DNA from: Coffea arabica
Taxonomy: Eukaryota > Streptophyta > Magnoliopsida > Gentianales > Rubiaceae
NCBI RefSeq assembly: GCF_036785885.1
Contig: NC_092329.1
Location: 6,076,001 to 6,140,000, forward strand
Direction: 5' to 3'
DNA length: 64,000 nucleotides
The translations under genes and the position numbers were made by a program. Shown here piece after piece: positions 13,301 to 23,960 of this stretch; positions within the stretch are counted from its first letter, which is position 1, and every line of letters starts with the position of its first letter. The notes below the pieces were generated by a model. It did no database searches, was not told where the DNA came from, and saw nothing but the letters and a program-made list of their open reading frames with translations.

Positions 13301-13687
13301 GCTCAGTGGATAAAGATATGGCTGTGGCTTACTTTTAAGCTTCAGAATCTAGGAACCATATCAATTGGGTACGGACTGTTGTCAGTCAGTCACAACCGAC
13401 CGTCCAGAAAGGGCTTATATATCATATATTATCAACAGAGGAAAATTGTTTAAAAGATAAGAAGGATCTAATAACGTCATGTAATTCTAACATAATTAAT
13501 ATATACATCAATCCATATGAATAATAGTTGAATATAACATTTTTATCCCTCTCTCACAAACCATATCCATTTGGTTCATTAATGCCAATTTTGCTTTGGC
13601 TTTTATTCTTTACCGATAAAAAGTTGGACAAGGTTCAGCCACTATAAATAAAGACCACCAAATAGGCTCATAGGATAGTAATTCAGG
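8764..13687. other. Intergenic, about 4.9 kb, no supported gene
   Basis: Contains a short (CTAAT)n run near 9930-9955, a (TA)n tract near 10334-10364 and a degenerate GTTTGGATT-type MITE relic near 11690-11830 (right end CAATCTAAACGGG). Segment 12540-13330 is less AT-rich and could hold regulatory DNA or an unspliced non-coding transcript, but I see no ORF, tRNA or known miRNA there. Confidence 0.5.
10334..10364. repeat. (TA)n microsatellite
   Basis: About 15 uninterrupted TA dinucleotides. It is likely polymorphic. No other feature is attached. Confidence 0.95.
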
Positions 13688-13892
13688 TCCGTTTGGATCA
13701 GTCATTTTTTTAAAAATAAAATTTTTAAATATAATACTATAATAATACATAAATATAAATAACTCAAAACATATCTCATTCATATAACATATCAAATATT
13801 TCAAAAACTATTTATAATAAAAAATTTTCATATACACTATTACAGTAAAATTTTTTAAAAACATCCCAAAAACAGCTAATCCAAACTGAGTC
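13688..13892. repeat. MITE, GTTTGGATT family, copy 2
   Basis: Left end GTCCGTTTGGATCAG, right end CTAATCCAAACTGAGTC, about 205 bp. The interior shares AAAAATAAAATTTTTAAATA and CATATACACTATTACAGTAA with copy 3 at 25987-26193. Non-coding. Confidence 0.78.
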
Positions 13893-14803
13893 CTTCGATA
13901 GCAGGTTTTCGTTTGTCAAATTTTAGTTGGTTGTGGCGTGTGGCATACAGCCGACTTTGGTTTATTTATACACACATTGAATTGAATGCCCCTTAAAAAA
14001 AGTCTCATTTTCTATTTTCGTGGTCTTCCAGCACAAGAATTTTACACTGCTCTAGTATTATCTCAAGAGCGTTGGGTTAGTCCTATGTTTTTTTTTTTTT
14101 TTTGATCTAATGTGTAGACGCAGAAAGGTGGCACCTCAATTTTTAGGGTCATGATTACTACGTCACCTTCAATATCATTCACATTTGAGCCAATTGGAGG
14201 ATCCTTTTTGTAATCATGTTCCCATACAGATGTCTATTCTGGACTTGACGAATGGATATGGATGCGGCAACCTGAAAAAGAGGGACCATGCTAATTAAAA
14301 TTGTGTGTTTTTTTTTTTGGGGGGTGTGGGGTGGCTGCTGGGGTTTTGAAGGTAACTTCGATATGTTGCATCAGATTCTTCCATTAGCCTACAGTGAACT
14401 CCTCAATTGACGTTTCTTTTCACAAGGAAGGAAAGCACTACACATTTTGCAGTAGATGGAGATTCCCTGCAAAAAATTTGAAGGCTTTTTAGGCATGGTT
14501 TTCAGCTAGACAACGTGACCCGCAGTTGGATAGCAATCAGTATTGGTTGTTGCTCTATCATTTCTTGCAATGTTATTAATTGTCTGTGTTGAAGTAGTAA
14601 TTTCTGAGGCCAACTTTTATTTTTTGCCCTTTTCGGGGGGCTGTTTATTGTCCTAATTTATCAACTTCGTCAGCAGTTGCATCATGGCTGTTCTTAAATG
14701 GTTGCTATTATCAACATCCACTCAGCGATTCCTTCTGTTTCCCTGTATTTTCACTGCAATAGTACTGTGCAGTATGTACAGAGAAATCCTTTACTTCACC
14801 TAC

Positions 14804-14950
14804 AATAAAGCTTAAAGCTATTAAATGTGGAGATTGTACTTAAGTTTTTTGCTTTTCATGATATTGTTCTTCTAATCAAATAAAGCTTAAAGCAACTAGA
14901 TGTGGAGATCGTACTTAAGTTTTTTGCTTTTCATGATATTGTTCTTTTAA
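14804..14950. repeat. 75-bp tandem duplication
   Basis: Two copies offset by 75 bp (14804-14878 and 14879-14950). Both run from AATAAAGCTTAAAGC through TTTTGCTTTTCATGATATTG and differ at a handful of bases. They lie about 1.4 kb upstream of D14. No coding content. Confidence 0.85.
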
Positions 14951-15167
14951 TCCAAAAATTAACTGAAAGGAATTAGAAGTTCTGAATTCAAATTTCCTTC
15001 TCTTCCCCAACTTCTTAAATATCACCCTTCTCTTGCTAGAAAAAATTTGACAAAATAAGGAGTGAAAGGACCGCAGCAAGTGAAGAAGCCAAGAATTGAC
15101 AGTAGGTGGTAGATTGTAAAACAATTCGAGCCATGTTTTTATGTGGAAGCAAATAACTATATCCCAT

Positions 15168-15590
15168 TAGAGGTGTCAAAATGGATGACTTGAGCGAGTT
15201 TGGATGGGTGGATTAACCTATTTAAATAAATGAGAATAAATGGATATGTATAATATACCAAATTACTCATTTATGAGTCACTTAAAATTCTACTCTTTTT
15301 CTATTTTTTTGCATGTTATTTGACAAAAAATAATGGTATTTTATTATTATTAGATTGGTAAGAAATTCAAATGTATTTGTTTAACACTCACTAAAAATTG
15401 AAGTTAAATGTATAAGTATTTATAAATTGGTATAAATGAATGAGTTGATTCAACTCACCATCCATCAATTAAATGAGTTTAGTTGAATACTCATTTAGAT
15501 CCATTTAAAATTAATCGGTGAATTTGAATGGGTTATTAGTGGGTGAGTTTGTGCGGATCAACATACATACATAATTGAGTCGTTATCAAT
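15168..15590. mobile_element. hAT-like MITE related to 6447-7280
   Basis: Left end TAGAGGTGTCAAAATGGATG is nearly the same as the element at 6447. The right end near 15590 reads TTATCAATACCTCT, an imperfect inverted copy. Sub-terminal ATGGGT/GAATGGGT motifs match the family. I find no clear target duplication, so the exact right end is uncertain. Confidence 0.65.
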
Positions 15591-15714
15591 ACCTCTGCCT
15601 TGCCTAAATCATCCAATACAGTGAGTTGAATCTAGATACTTCGATGACCTTTTTCTAGGGTCTAGGATGAGAACAGTCTAGATTACTCCAACACAAGCTT
15701 GTGCTTTACAACGT

Positions 15715-15885
15715 CTATATTTGTTTGGACAGAGTATTATTTGAAATAATTATTGTTACACTTTTTGTGATATGATGTACATAAGATAAAAAGGTGATTA
15801 GTAATATAAAAATATGGGTTGAAAAATGTATTTATGATGCAAGCGAAATATTATTTGGAATAATGAGATATACAAACACACGATT
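15715..15885. repeat. MITE-like repeat (TTTGTTTGGA ... ACAAACACAC type)
   Basis: Starts TATTTGTTTGGACAGAG and ends near GATATACAAACACAC, with an AT-rich interior containing GATATGATGTACATAAG. Similar segments are at 34430-34605 and 62968-63132. It lies within 500 bp of the D14 start. Non-coding. Confidence 0.5.
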
Positions 15886-16141
15886 TTCTGATAAAAAAAA
15901 AAAAGCAAGTCAATTTCTTTTAGTATTTCATTATCATAAAACATGAAATTTAATACTACGTGTAGAACTCTCAATAGAGAAAATAAGAAGAAAAAAAACA
16001 CATAAATTGTAGCAAGCTTGGCACCACAAGGAAAAAAAAACAAGGAAAAAAAATGGCTATTCAGCTGTCACCACGTTGAAACGAAATATCCCATGTTATA
16101 CCAGCAAATACATCCAAAATTCCAAGTTCACATTCACGCAA

Positions 16142-16149
16142 CTATAAAT
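16142..16149 (+). promoter_or_regulatory. Candidate TATA box of D14
   Basis: CTATAAATA lies about 215 bp upstream of the D14 ATG, leaving a leader of roughly 185 nt if transcription starts about 30 bp downstream. This is a sequence match only; the start site is inferred. Confidence 0.5.
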
Positions 16150-16359
16150 AGCTCTCAAAAACTAAACCCAGACTTTGACCTGCACACAAGATAACATAAC
16201 ACTCGACTGTGATGATTTGCCAGCCCACCTTCTATTCATACCAACAGTATCCCGCATACGTTTTCTCCCCACTACCACTCATCAAGAAGACTCTCTCGCA
16301 ATTCAAGAACTTGAAAGGAAAAAAGAATATAACTAAACTATAAAAAAAATCCCATCATC

Positions 16360-17518
16360 ATGGTTCCCAGCCTCCTGGAGGCTTTGAACGTGCGAGTTGT
16401 GGGCTCTGGCGAAAGAATCCTGGTCTTAGCCCATGGCATCGGCACTGATCAGTCTGCCTGGCAGCGAATTCTGCCCTTCTTCTTGCCGAACTACAGGGTC
16501 ATCCTCTATGACCTCGTCTGTGCTGGCAGCGTCAATCCTGATTACTTCGATTTCCGGCGTTACACCACTCTGGATGCCTACGTCGATGACCTCCTCCATA
16601 TCCTCGATGCTCTTGGCGTCGATCGATGCGCTTATGTTGGCCACTCTGTCTCCGCCATGATCGGGATTCTAGCCTCCATTCGCCGCCCTGAACTGTTCTC
16701 TAAGCTCATCCTGATAGGTGCATCACCTAGGTAACCAAAAATGGACTGCTTCAATCCCGGTATTTGTTGTACTTTTACAAATTTAGTACCGTATATTTTA
16801 AGACTAGCCCACAAATGGAATCTTTGACCCTTTTTTTTTCCCCTTTGTTTTTGTGGTTTTTTTTTTTTTTTTTTTGGTTTCAATTATCAATTAAGTATAT
16901 GAAAAGTAAAAACTGGATTGATTGGCTTTGGCTGAGGGAAGAATTAAAAGGGGTATGCCAATTGTGAATTGTAATGATGAATTTAAAGACTCTAGCACAC
17001 TTTATGAGTTTATATTCTCCTGAAATGAGGCATCTGTCTAACCCCAGCTGGACAATGACCAATAATGTTGTCGTCCATTTTTTAGGTTCTTGAACGACAA
17101 TGACTATCATGGTGGATTTGAGCAAGGAGAAATTGACAAATTGTTTTCGGCAATGGAGGCCAATTACGAGGCATGGGTCAACGGCTTCGCTCCACTAGCG
17201 GTGGGGGCCGATGTGCCGGCGGCTGTTCGAGAATTCAGTCGGACCTTGTTCAACATGAGGCCCGATATAACATTATTTGTGTCACGCCAAGTTTTTAACA
17301 GCGACTTAAGGGGAGTGCTAGGTTTTGTAAAAGTGCCCTGTAGCATAATTCAGACGGCTAAAGATTGTTCAGTACCAACATCGGTGGCGACTTATTTGAA
17401 GAATCACCTTGGCGGGCGGAGCACGGTGCACATGCTGAACTTAGAGGGCCACCTTCCCCACCTGAGTGCACCGGCTTTGTTGGCTCAGGAGCTCCTGCGA
17501 GCTCTGCCCCGGTGCTAA
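16360..17518 (+). CDS. D14: D14, strigolactone receptor (alpha/beta hydrolase)
   Basis: Binds and hydrolyses strigolactone, then pairs with the MAX2/D3 F-box protein and SMXL/D53 repressors to control shoot branching; acts in nucleus and cytoplasm. Exon 1 is 16360-16730 and exon 2 is 17086-17518; the GT-AG intron splits an Arg codon. The product is 267 aa, the length of Arabidopsis D14. It opens with [17 protein letters not shown] and keeps the D14 signatures [17 protein letters not shown] and [19 protein letters not shown], which separate it from KAI2 and DLK2. Catalytic triad: Ser96 (GHSVS), Asp217 (TAKD), His246 (EGHLP). Pocket residues Phe125, Phe135, Trp154, Phe158 and Phe174 are present. 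Odd point: the oxyanion-hole motif, usually HGFGTDQ, reads HGIGTDQ here (Ile27). The intron has long T runs. The ATG is the only good start before the conserved region. Confidence 0.97.
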
Positions 17519-18187
17519 TGGCTTTTCTGCTGGATGGCTAGGCCAGTCAGTCCCACTTTCTTTCTTCTTTTTTTTTTTTTTTTCCATGGATTGTGGAAAG
17601 GGGGAGGGGGAGGGGGCGGGGCCTGGGTGGGGTTGTGTGGGGAGTCTTGTACCAAATTCTCTAACGGCTTATTATGATGAAAAATTGGAGAATTGAATAA
17701 GTGGGCAGACGAGATGATGTTGAGACATGGCAAATAAATTCTGGACAAATTGCTTTTGAACTTTTGGATATACTCTTCTATTATTAGTATGATCTTTGCT
17801 TTGGATGGTTTTGCATCTTTCATTTTCTTTACTCTTGACTCTTGATGAGAGAAAGAAAGAGGACGAGATGAGGATAAGAATTTGCACGTGACCTTCACGT
17901 GATGACGTGTTTGTTTTCTGTCTTCCCTTGAATTTTTGGTGTTTTGCCCCTCCCTCACCTCCACGTTTTCTTGTTTTTTCTATTAACCCCATTTGGTTCA
18001 GTTAAAGAAAAGAAAGGGAAATGATGAAATGATATTTTGTGAATTTGTGTACCCTTCATCTCATCAGTTTTTCCAGATTTTGTTGTTGTTGTGTTGCACT
18101 CAGTCATGAATGCTTGATTAACAGTGACGTGTCAACAAGTTTCTCTCCTTGAAGTAACAGTCATGAATACTTGATTAACAAATTTCG
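17519..18187. other. D14 3' flank, no gene seen
   Basis: Contains a T16 tract, G-rich sequence around 17597-17640 and the probable D14 3' UTR. ORFs on either strand are low-complexity. Confidence 0.5.
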
Positions 18188-18353
18188 AGTGTGTTTGAAT
18201 TGCAAGTTTTCAAAGAAAAATTGCTACGTTTTTTCGTGGGCACATTTTTCAATCATTTTTTTACCTCAATTATATCAAATCGCTCAATTATATCAAATCG
18301 CTATAGTAATTTGCCTAAAAAAAATCTAAAAAAAAATGAAATCCGAACAAGGC
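18188..18353. repeat. MITE-like repeat (GTTTGGATTGC ... CCAAACAAGGCC type)
   Basis: Left end GTGTGTTTGAATTGCAAGTT; right end GAAATCCGAACAAGGCC is its imperfect inverse. The interior carries an internal 17-bp direct repeat, CAATTATATCAAATCGCT. A relative with better termini is at 30949-31092. Confidence 0.55.
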
Positions 18354-18723
18354 CGAACTGAGAAGTTCATGGAAAACTTGTTTGCTTCATATGGGCTGCT
18401 CAAACTGAGGAGAAAAATACCAATTTTGGTTATGTGAAACAAGTAAACCAATGAAGTCAAATGATGAAGTAAATCTGAACAACATGATATGGTGGATTAG
18501 TAAAATTCAGTGAACAACAAATGAGAGCACCAATCCGAGACTTCCAATGTTCTGAAGATATAAATTTGTTGCAACACATTACACACAGGAAAGACAAAAG
18601 AATTTCTCTTAGGAAACCTTACCTTCGAGGTAATTGCATGTTCTAACTGTAAACACATTACAGTTTAGACATTTAAATGCCTTATACATTATTGTTGAAA
18701 ACAAATGCCTCAAGTTGCTTTGC

Positions 18724-18858
18724 TTATGGGCAGCACATATGAAGAGATACCATACCACTGCTGAATTCGCGGATGATAAGTAGTAGTAGAGGAAGAAGAC
18801 CCACGAGTATGAATGATCCAGAATATTGTCGTCCCCACCACTTGAAAGGCCTTGCCAT
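18724..18858 (-). CDS. Small ORF, 44 aa, possible membrane peptide (unrecognised)
   Basis: ATG at 18858, stop at 18724. The peptide starts MARPFKWWGRQYSGS, then has a strongly hydrophobic stretch (about residues 16-29, ILVGLLPLLLLII) and a short polar tail. One membrane span after a basic N-terminus fits a small membrane protein. I know no matching family, and no splice pattern or promoter proves expression. It could also be chance or one exon of a longer gene. Confidence 0.25.
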   Translation of the reverse strand: MARPFKWWGRQYSGSFILVGLLPLLLLIIREFSSGMVSLHMCCP

Positions 18859-19986
18859 GGATTCGCTGTCCCAGTCTCAGAATTGGCCTGTCACTGTTTC
18901 AAACAAACAGATTATTGGCTCTTTCCTATCTCACATTTCTGCTGTATGCAATTCTTTTGATAATCCCCACTGAAATTGTCTTTCTCTCTGTTTTTCCTTT
19001 CACAAATAATCAAAGCAATATGTATCTGCAAAGCTCAGGACAATCTGATTTTGGCACAAGTTTCAGCAAGCAGATATTGTTGTATCTCAATTAATTTGAT
19101 AGTGAACCTCATGAAAACCAACTTCTGGGACGACATTATGGCATCAACTATTTAATCAAACCAATATGATCCGAATTCAGCAACATTCCTTAGCAAGGAT
19201 TGTTGCAGTCATCTGAACATGCTCATACGCGGATTTACGCAGGCTGGTTTGGACTTTCATGAGTTTGACAAGAATTTGCAGCTATCCAACTGTTTTTGTC
19301 CATTCTCCTAGGGCTAATACAAAGCTTCCCAAAGCTTCGCTGCAAGATTTTGCTCTCTCCTATACTTTACTGCAAAGGCGGTGAGTTATAAGCTTCAACC
19401 ATTTCAAATCAATCGAAAATTTGCTTATATATTAATTTTTGGATTAAGTTTTTATACACTATTAATGTAGATTTTTTTTTTATAATAGCAGTTGTTAATG
19501 TATGTCACTTATGTAAAAATTAAATTTGAAATTTGAAATTAAATTACATGACATATATTTATTGACAGTACATAAAAAATTTATTCTCGTTCTTTTCTCC
19601 ACTATTCGAGAGTGACCTAAGCTTTTACAATAGGAATGGGAAGATAAAGAATTTCATGGTGCTCGTTGCTGTAGATGAGTAGATCATCGCCTGGGCACCA
19701 CCCCTGCAGTTGGGCCAGCGCTGCATGAATGTTTTACAACTCTAAAATGGGCTCTACTCATTTGTTAGATGCTCATTTTAATTGCCACCTTCACTGCTTG
19801 AATGATTCTCTCTGGCTCATGTCTATGTTCTCAAAGCCCAAGCAAGAGTTCAAGGCCGAGCAACAAGGAAAAGCCCGTCTAGCATTTTTTTTATTATAGC
19901 CCATTGTATTTTGTTTCTAATCTTGTATTCCGAAATGATCTTGTCTTGTGTTTATACAGCTGTAAAAAAAAAGATAAGTAAAAAAT
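18859..19986. other. Intergenic, no gene seen
   Basis: Mixed-composition sequence without recognisable ORFs. No repeat structure stands out by eye. Confidence 0.5.
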
Positions 19987-20397
19987 AAAAAGGCTCCCCG
20001 TGGTAAATTTAATATACAGAAAAGTCTCCAATGGTTTCAAAATGTACAACAGGAGACCTCATACTTTGAACTAAATTGTAAAAGTGACGGAATCCGTTAA
20101 ACTTAACGAAAATGGACGAAATGACAAAAATGCCCTAATATAATTAAGCAAAAGACAACTCAATAAAATCATTTGTTTTATTCTCTAGAGAAAGAAAATT
20201 GAGGGTTAAGGGGTAGAATAGGTATATTTGTTAAAAATTAGGTATAATTTTTTTTTAAAAGTTCCAATAAGTTATTTATGTTAAGTTTAACAGATTCCGT
20301 CACCTTTACAATTTAGTTTAAAGCATGATGTGTCGTGTTGTATGTTTTGAAACTACGGAGGCTTTTCTGTATATTAGGTTTATCACAGGAGATTTTT
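19987..20397. mobile_element. TIR MITE, about 410 bp, long inverted termini
   Basis: The left arm contains TTTAATATACAGAAAAGTCT and, further in, ACTAAATTGTAAAAGTGACG. The right arm repeats both in inverse order (CTTTTCTGTATATTAG, GTCACCTTTACAATTTAGTT). Arms exceed 100 bp with modest divergence. Exact ends fall in A/T runs, so no target duplication can be called. No transposase. Confidence 0.75.
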
Positions 20398-20840
20398 TTG
20401 TTCTTTACCAAAAAAAAAAAGAAAAGGAGATTACATTACACGTGCACTCAAAAGTAGTTTATATTTGTAATAGGGTGTTATTCTTTTCCCTTATCCGCCT
20501 AAGATTATAAAACTATTCTTGGCATCGTAGTAAGAGTGTGGCAATGTAATTGGCCTTGAAAGCCTCTTTTCTCACCGGAAAAAAACAAAAGGAAAAAGAC
20601 GAGAGATCCCACTACAAGACCATTTCGTATTTGTGCTGATCTCACTAATGATGTTGAAACGAGAATATATCTACTATTTCATTGTTATTTTTAAAAAACG
20701 GAAGCCTTTACTTTTATATGTCAATACAAAGGGAAATGTGGATGTTTAGTGCTATTGAGTGGAAGAGTATCTCCGACAGTGACGGAGATACAGTGGGGCG
20801 CAATTGCCCCACTGATCCCATCAAAATATATGATTTATAT
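20398..20840. other. Intergenic, no gene seen
   Basis: Spacer between two TIR elements. No ORF of note. Confidence 0.5.
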
Positions 20841-21270
20841 AAGGGTTAATTACATTTTATCCCCTTAAAGAATACCTCATTTCTCAGGTTATGATATTTT
20901 TTTGAGAATAAAATGAGAAACTAGAAAGGAAAGAGGAAAATCCAAAATTAAAAGAATTGAAAGGTTAAAAAAATTGTATTTTAGGGAAGTGATTTGAATA
21001 GTTTTTTAATCACTTAAGGAGAAGATAGATCTTTGCAATTCCTCTTTTTTATTTTCAATCATTAAGGTGAAGATTTTTGTGAGAAAGAGGAAAAATTAAA
21101 TAAAGAAAAAAGAGAAAAAGAAATAAAAAAAAGGAAAACAAGGTAAATGAAAAGTCAAAATAATGCAAGAGTAATTTTGTCCTAAAGGGGGTTAAGTAAG
21201 CAAAATTAAAGGTTAGGGGGTAAACTGAAAATGAGGTATTCTTTAAGGGGATAAAATGTAATTAACCCTT
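20841..21270. mobile_element. TIR MITE, 430 bp
   Basis: The left end AAGGGTTAATTACATTTTAT is repeated as a perfect inverse at the right end, and the match continues inward through CCCCTTAAAGAATACCTCAT (40 bp and more). The interior is purine-rich. No target duplication is evident. Non-coding. Confidence 0.85.
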
Positions 21271-22661
21271 TATATAATACAAATTCATAGCTTTGCCCCT
21301 GTAATTACATGGTATTGTTCCCACTACCTTTCAATAAGATTTTTAGTGTACTTTTCTTAAATGTATTTAATAAATATTATTCTTTGTACCATTTCACTTC
21401 TCATGGTTGAACAAAGACTCAGCCTTACCTTTATTCTTCTTTTCCTTTTTTTTTTTTTAAAAAAAAAGAAAAATTGTCTCTCTACGCACAAATCCATTCA
21501 AGAAGTTGCCATCATTTTCATTTCTCTACGCATCGAAATTCACAAAACTGCCTAGTTCTCTCGTTATTTCACCTCTACAAATGAGGTAAATTTATTACGA
21601 ATTTGATGGAAAAAGTGGCAAAACCATTCATTAGGGACTTAAGGTTTGAAAGTAGTATAATTTTTTTCTTAAGCACCGCTCCTGATCTCTGAAATTACTA
21701 GGATCAGTTTTACTTCACCAATAGGCTATTTTTAACATAAGATAAAAGAACAAAGCATTAGTAACTTAACACTAGTGATTTCTAATGTACAAGCGCCTGT
21801 TGATTGTAATAAACAGAGATAGTAATTATTTCAAATAATATTTCAAAAGTAATCTTTTGCTTCTTTGAATTGGAAAAAAAAAAAAAAAAAAGAAAGCAAG
21901 CGCTGTTGATTTCAGTTAATAGGTTCAATTAGTGTGTTTCCTTTAGATATTTTTGCATTCGGACAGGGTTCAACAAGAGGACCATTTCCACCCTTGTACG
22001 TTAGCAACATCTCGAGTTAGTCAGTCAATTGAAGCCACGAAAAATATGATGATGGTAAAAACGAAAAACAAAAAAAAAGGGGGAAAGAGATTAGCAGCCA
22101 CCATCGTTGAAAATTACAGGAGACGAAAAATAATAGCCACCAAATGTTGATAGGTTGACTGAAAAAGATAGGTCAACCGGTCACCACTTACTTTTAATTT
22201 TTGATTTTGTAGCATGGGATTAACAAATTCGGAGGTTAGACATGTAAGAAGATAGCTGAGTTTGTCACGTTATCATCAATTTGACCCCCACGATGGTCAC
22301 CGGAGCTCGTGAAGCCCCCCGGGAATTAGGACCTTTGTTGCTTTTTGACGTTTCCGTTTGAAAATTTCCAAGCCTTGTAAAATTGAGCCACTGACCATTT
22401 TAGCTGAGTTGGGCAGAACAGCTGGGTTGCTTGTGGGCAGTTTGGGGGCCTGATTCAGCTGTTTATGCAATTCTTTTTTCGGTTTTTAAACTAAAGATTT
22501 CTCATTCATGTGTGAAACTTGTCTTAGCACCCAAAATATGAGGTGACAATTTTTCAGGCATTTTTTTTTTTTCAGATGGAGAAACCAAATGGGGCAGCGA
22601 GGGAAGTCGAACTTATCTTCCTTCCTTCAAGCGTTGTCGAATTGCCACTATAGTCCGAGGC
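21271..22661. other. Intergenic, no gene seen
   Basis: Contains an A18 tract near 21874 and short low-complexity ORFs only. Confidence 0.5.
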
Positions 22662-22800
22662 AAGGTTGTGTTTGGATTGTAATTTTTTATAATTTTTATA
22701 GAAAATATATTGTAGCATTTTGATATATATGAGATAAAATGATGATTGAAAAATGTACTCACGGAAAACGTAGAAATTTTTTGATAGAAAATTCGTTTAT
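22662..22800. repeat. Fragment of GTTTGGATTG-type MITE
   Basis: Left end AAGGTTGTGTTTGGATTGTA plus interior GAGATAAAATGATGATTGAAAAATGTA match the copy at 30949-31092. The right terminus is missing or degraded. Confidence 0.4.
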
Positions 22801-23168
22801 GAGAAATCTTTAGTCCTCCGTCTCTACTGCCAAAACACAAACAAGATAAGTTGTGTAGAATAGTCGTTTACTGTACTTGCCTTTTTGGAGAGTCTTCATC
22901 ATACTTGAAACATCACGCAATGTAAACAATTTTTGTTGCTTTTTGAACTCTCAATTTTTACCATTATAATGAAAGGACAAAGTCTTATTATTGTTGTAAA
23001 TACTTTAGTGTAACCATACATAAGTGGTATCAACCAAAAAAAAATGTACGTAAGTTTTGTTGATAGTCAATGCAACCATCCAAATTACTAATAAATAACT
23101 ACTACACTATAGAAGATCATTTTAGTATTTTTAGCACTTTTTATTATGTGATATGTGTATAATAAGAA

Positions 23169-23540
23169 GGGCAAAAAATCTTAACGACCACTAAACTATT
23201 AATCGGATCATATTTTGGTCATCAAACTATTTTTCGTCAATAATTAGCCACTAAACCAATTAATTAGTAAACTCGTGACCATTTGGTTAATTATTGCTCT
23301 TAATATGTGAAATTAGCAGTACACGTGACGTGACAAAGTGCGAGGACAATTTTGTCCAGCAACTACGCGATCCTATTTCACAGATTAACTGCTAATTTTA
23401 CAAATTAAGAGCAATTATCGACCAAATGATCACAGGTTTACTGTTTAAATTGTTTAGTGACTAATTATTGATGAAAAATAGTTTGCTGGCCAAAACATGA
23501 TCCGATCAATAGTGTAGTGACCGTTGACGTTTTTTGTCCC
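23169..23540. mobile_element. MULE-like TIR element, 372 bp, 9-bp TSD
   Basis: Starts GGGCAAAAAATCTTAACG and ends in the inverse, GTTGACGTTTTTTGTCCC. Long arms follow (TAGTGGC..., ATTATTGACG, GACCAAATG) covering most of the element. The flanking 9-mers TAATAAGAA (23160-23168) and AAATAAGAA (23541-23549) match at 8 of 9, as expected for Mutator-like insertion. Non-coding. Confidence 0.85.
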
Positions 23541-23644
23541 AAATAAGAATGTGGTTGACAGAATATGAAAGTTTTACAAAACATGTAAGATATGACAATT
23601 TTCTTTTTGATTAAAAATGGGTTATCTAAACAAATTTATAAGTG

Positions 23645-23960
23645 AGTTGGGTAGTTAAGTCCCCAAGTTTGCCTCAAGAGTTGCCGGCTTTTGGGGTTAA
23701 ATTTGGGATTAGGTTTAACTAACTAATTTTAAAAGTCTGGAAAAAAAAGACAAAAACGCAGGGGAGGTATCTGGGGTAAGTGGGTTCTTCTTTAAGACCT
23801 AGTAGAGGCTTCCCTACTAACTTTCCCATAGTCCCACATCGTTTCTTTGGGGTTGGGGGATTGGGTAGTTAAGTCCCCAAATTTGCCTCAAGAGTTGCCA
23901 GCTTTTGAGGTTAAATTTGGGATTAGGTTTAACTAACTAATTTCAAAAGCCTGGAAAAAA
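23645..23960. repeat. Direct repeat pair, about 100 bp each, 215 bp apart
   Basis: 23645-23745 and 23860-23960 share TTGGGTAGTTAAGTCCCCAA through GGTTTAACTAACTAATTT with about six substitutions. The spacer holds TAGTCCCACATCG. The layout could be a small LTR-type element (TRIM) or a local duplication. I see no primer-binding site. Confidence 0.7.

Noticed and set aside
12540..13330. A miRNA or protein gene in the less AT-rich segment
   Set aside because: I found no known mature miRNA sequence by eye, no hairpin and no spliced frame.
16426..17346. ORFs overlapping D14 on both strands
   Set aside because: Out-of-frame shadows of the two D14 exons; no independent family signature.
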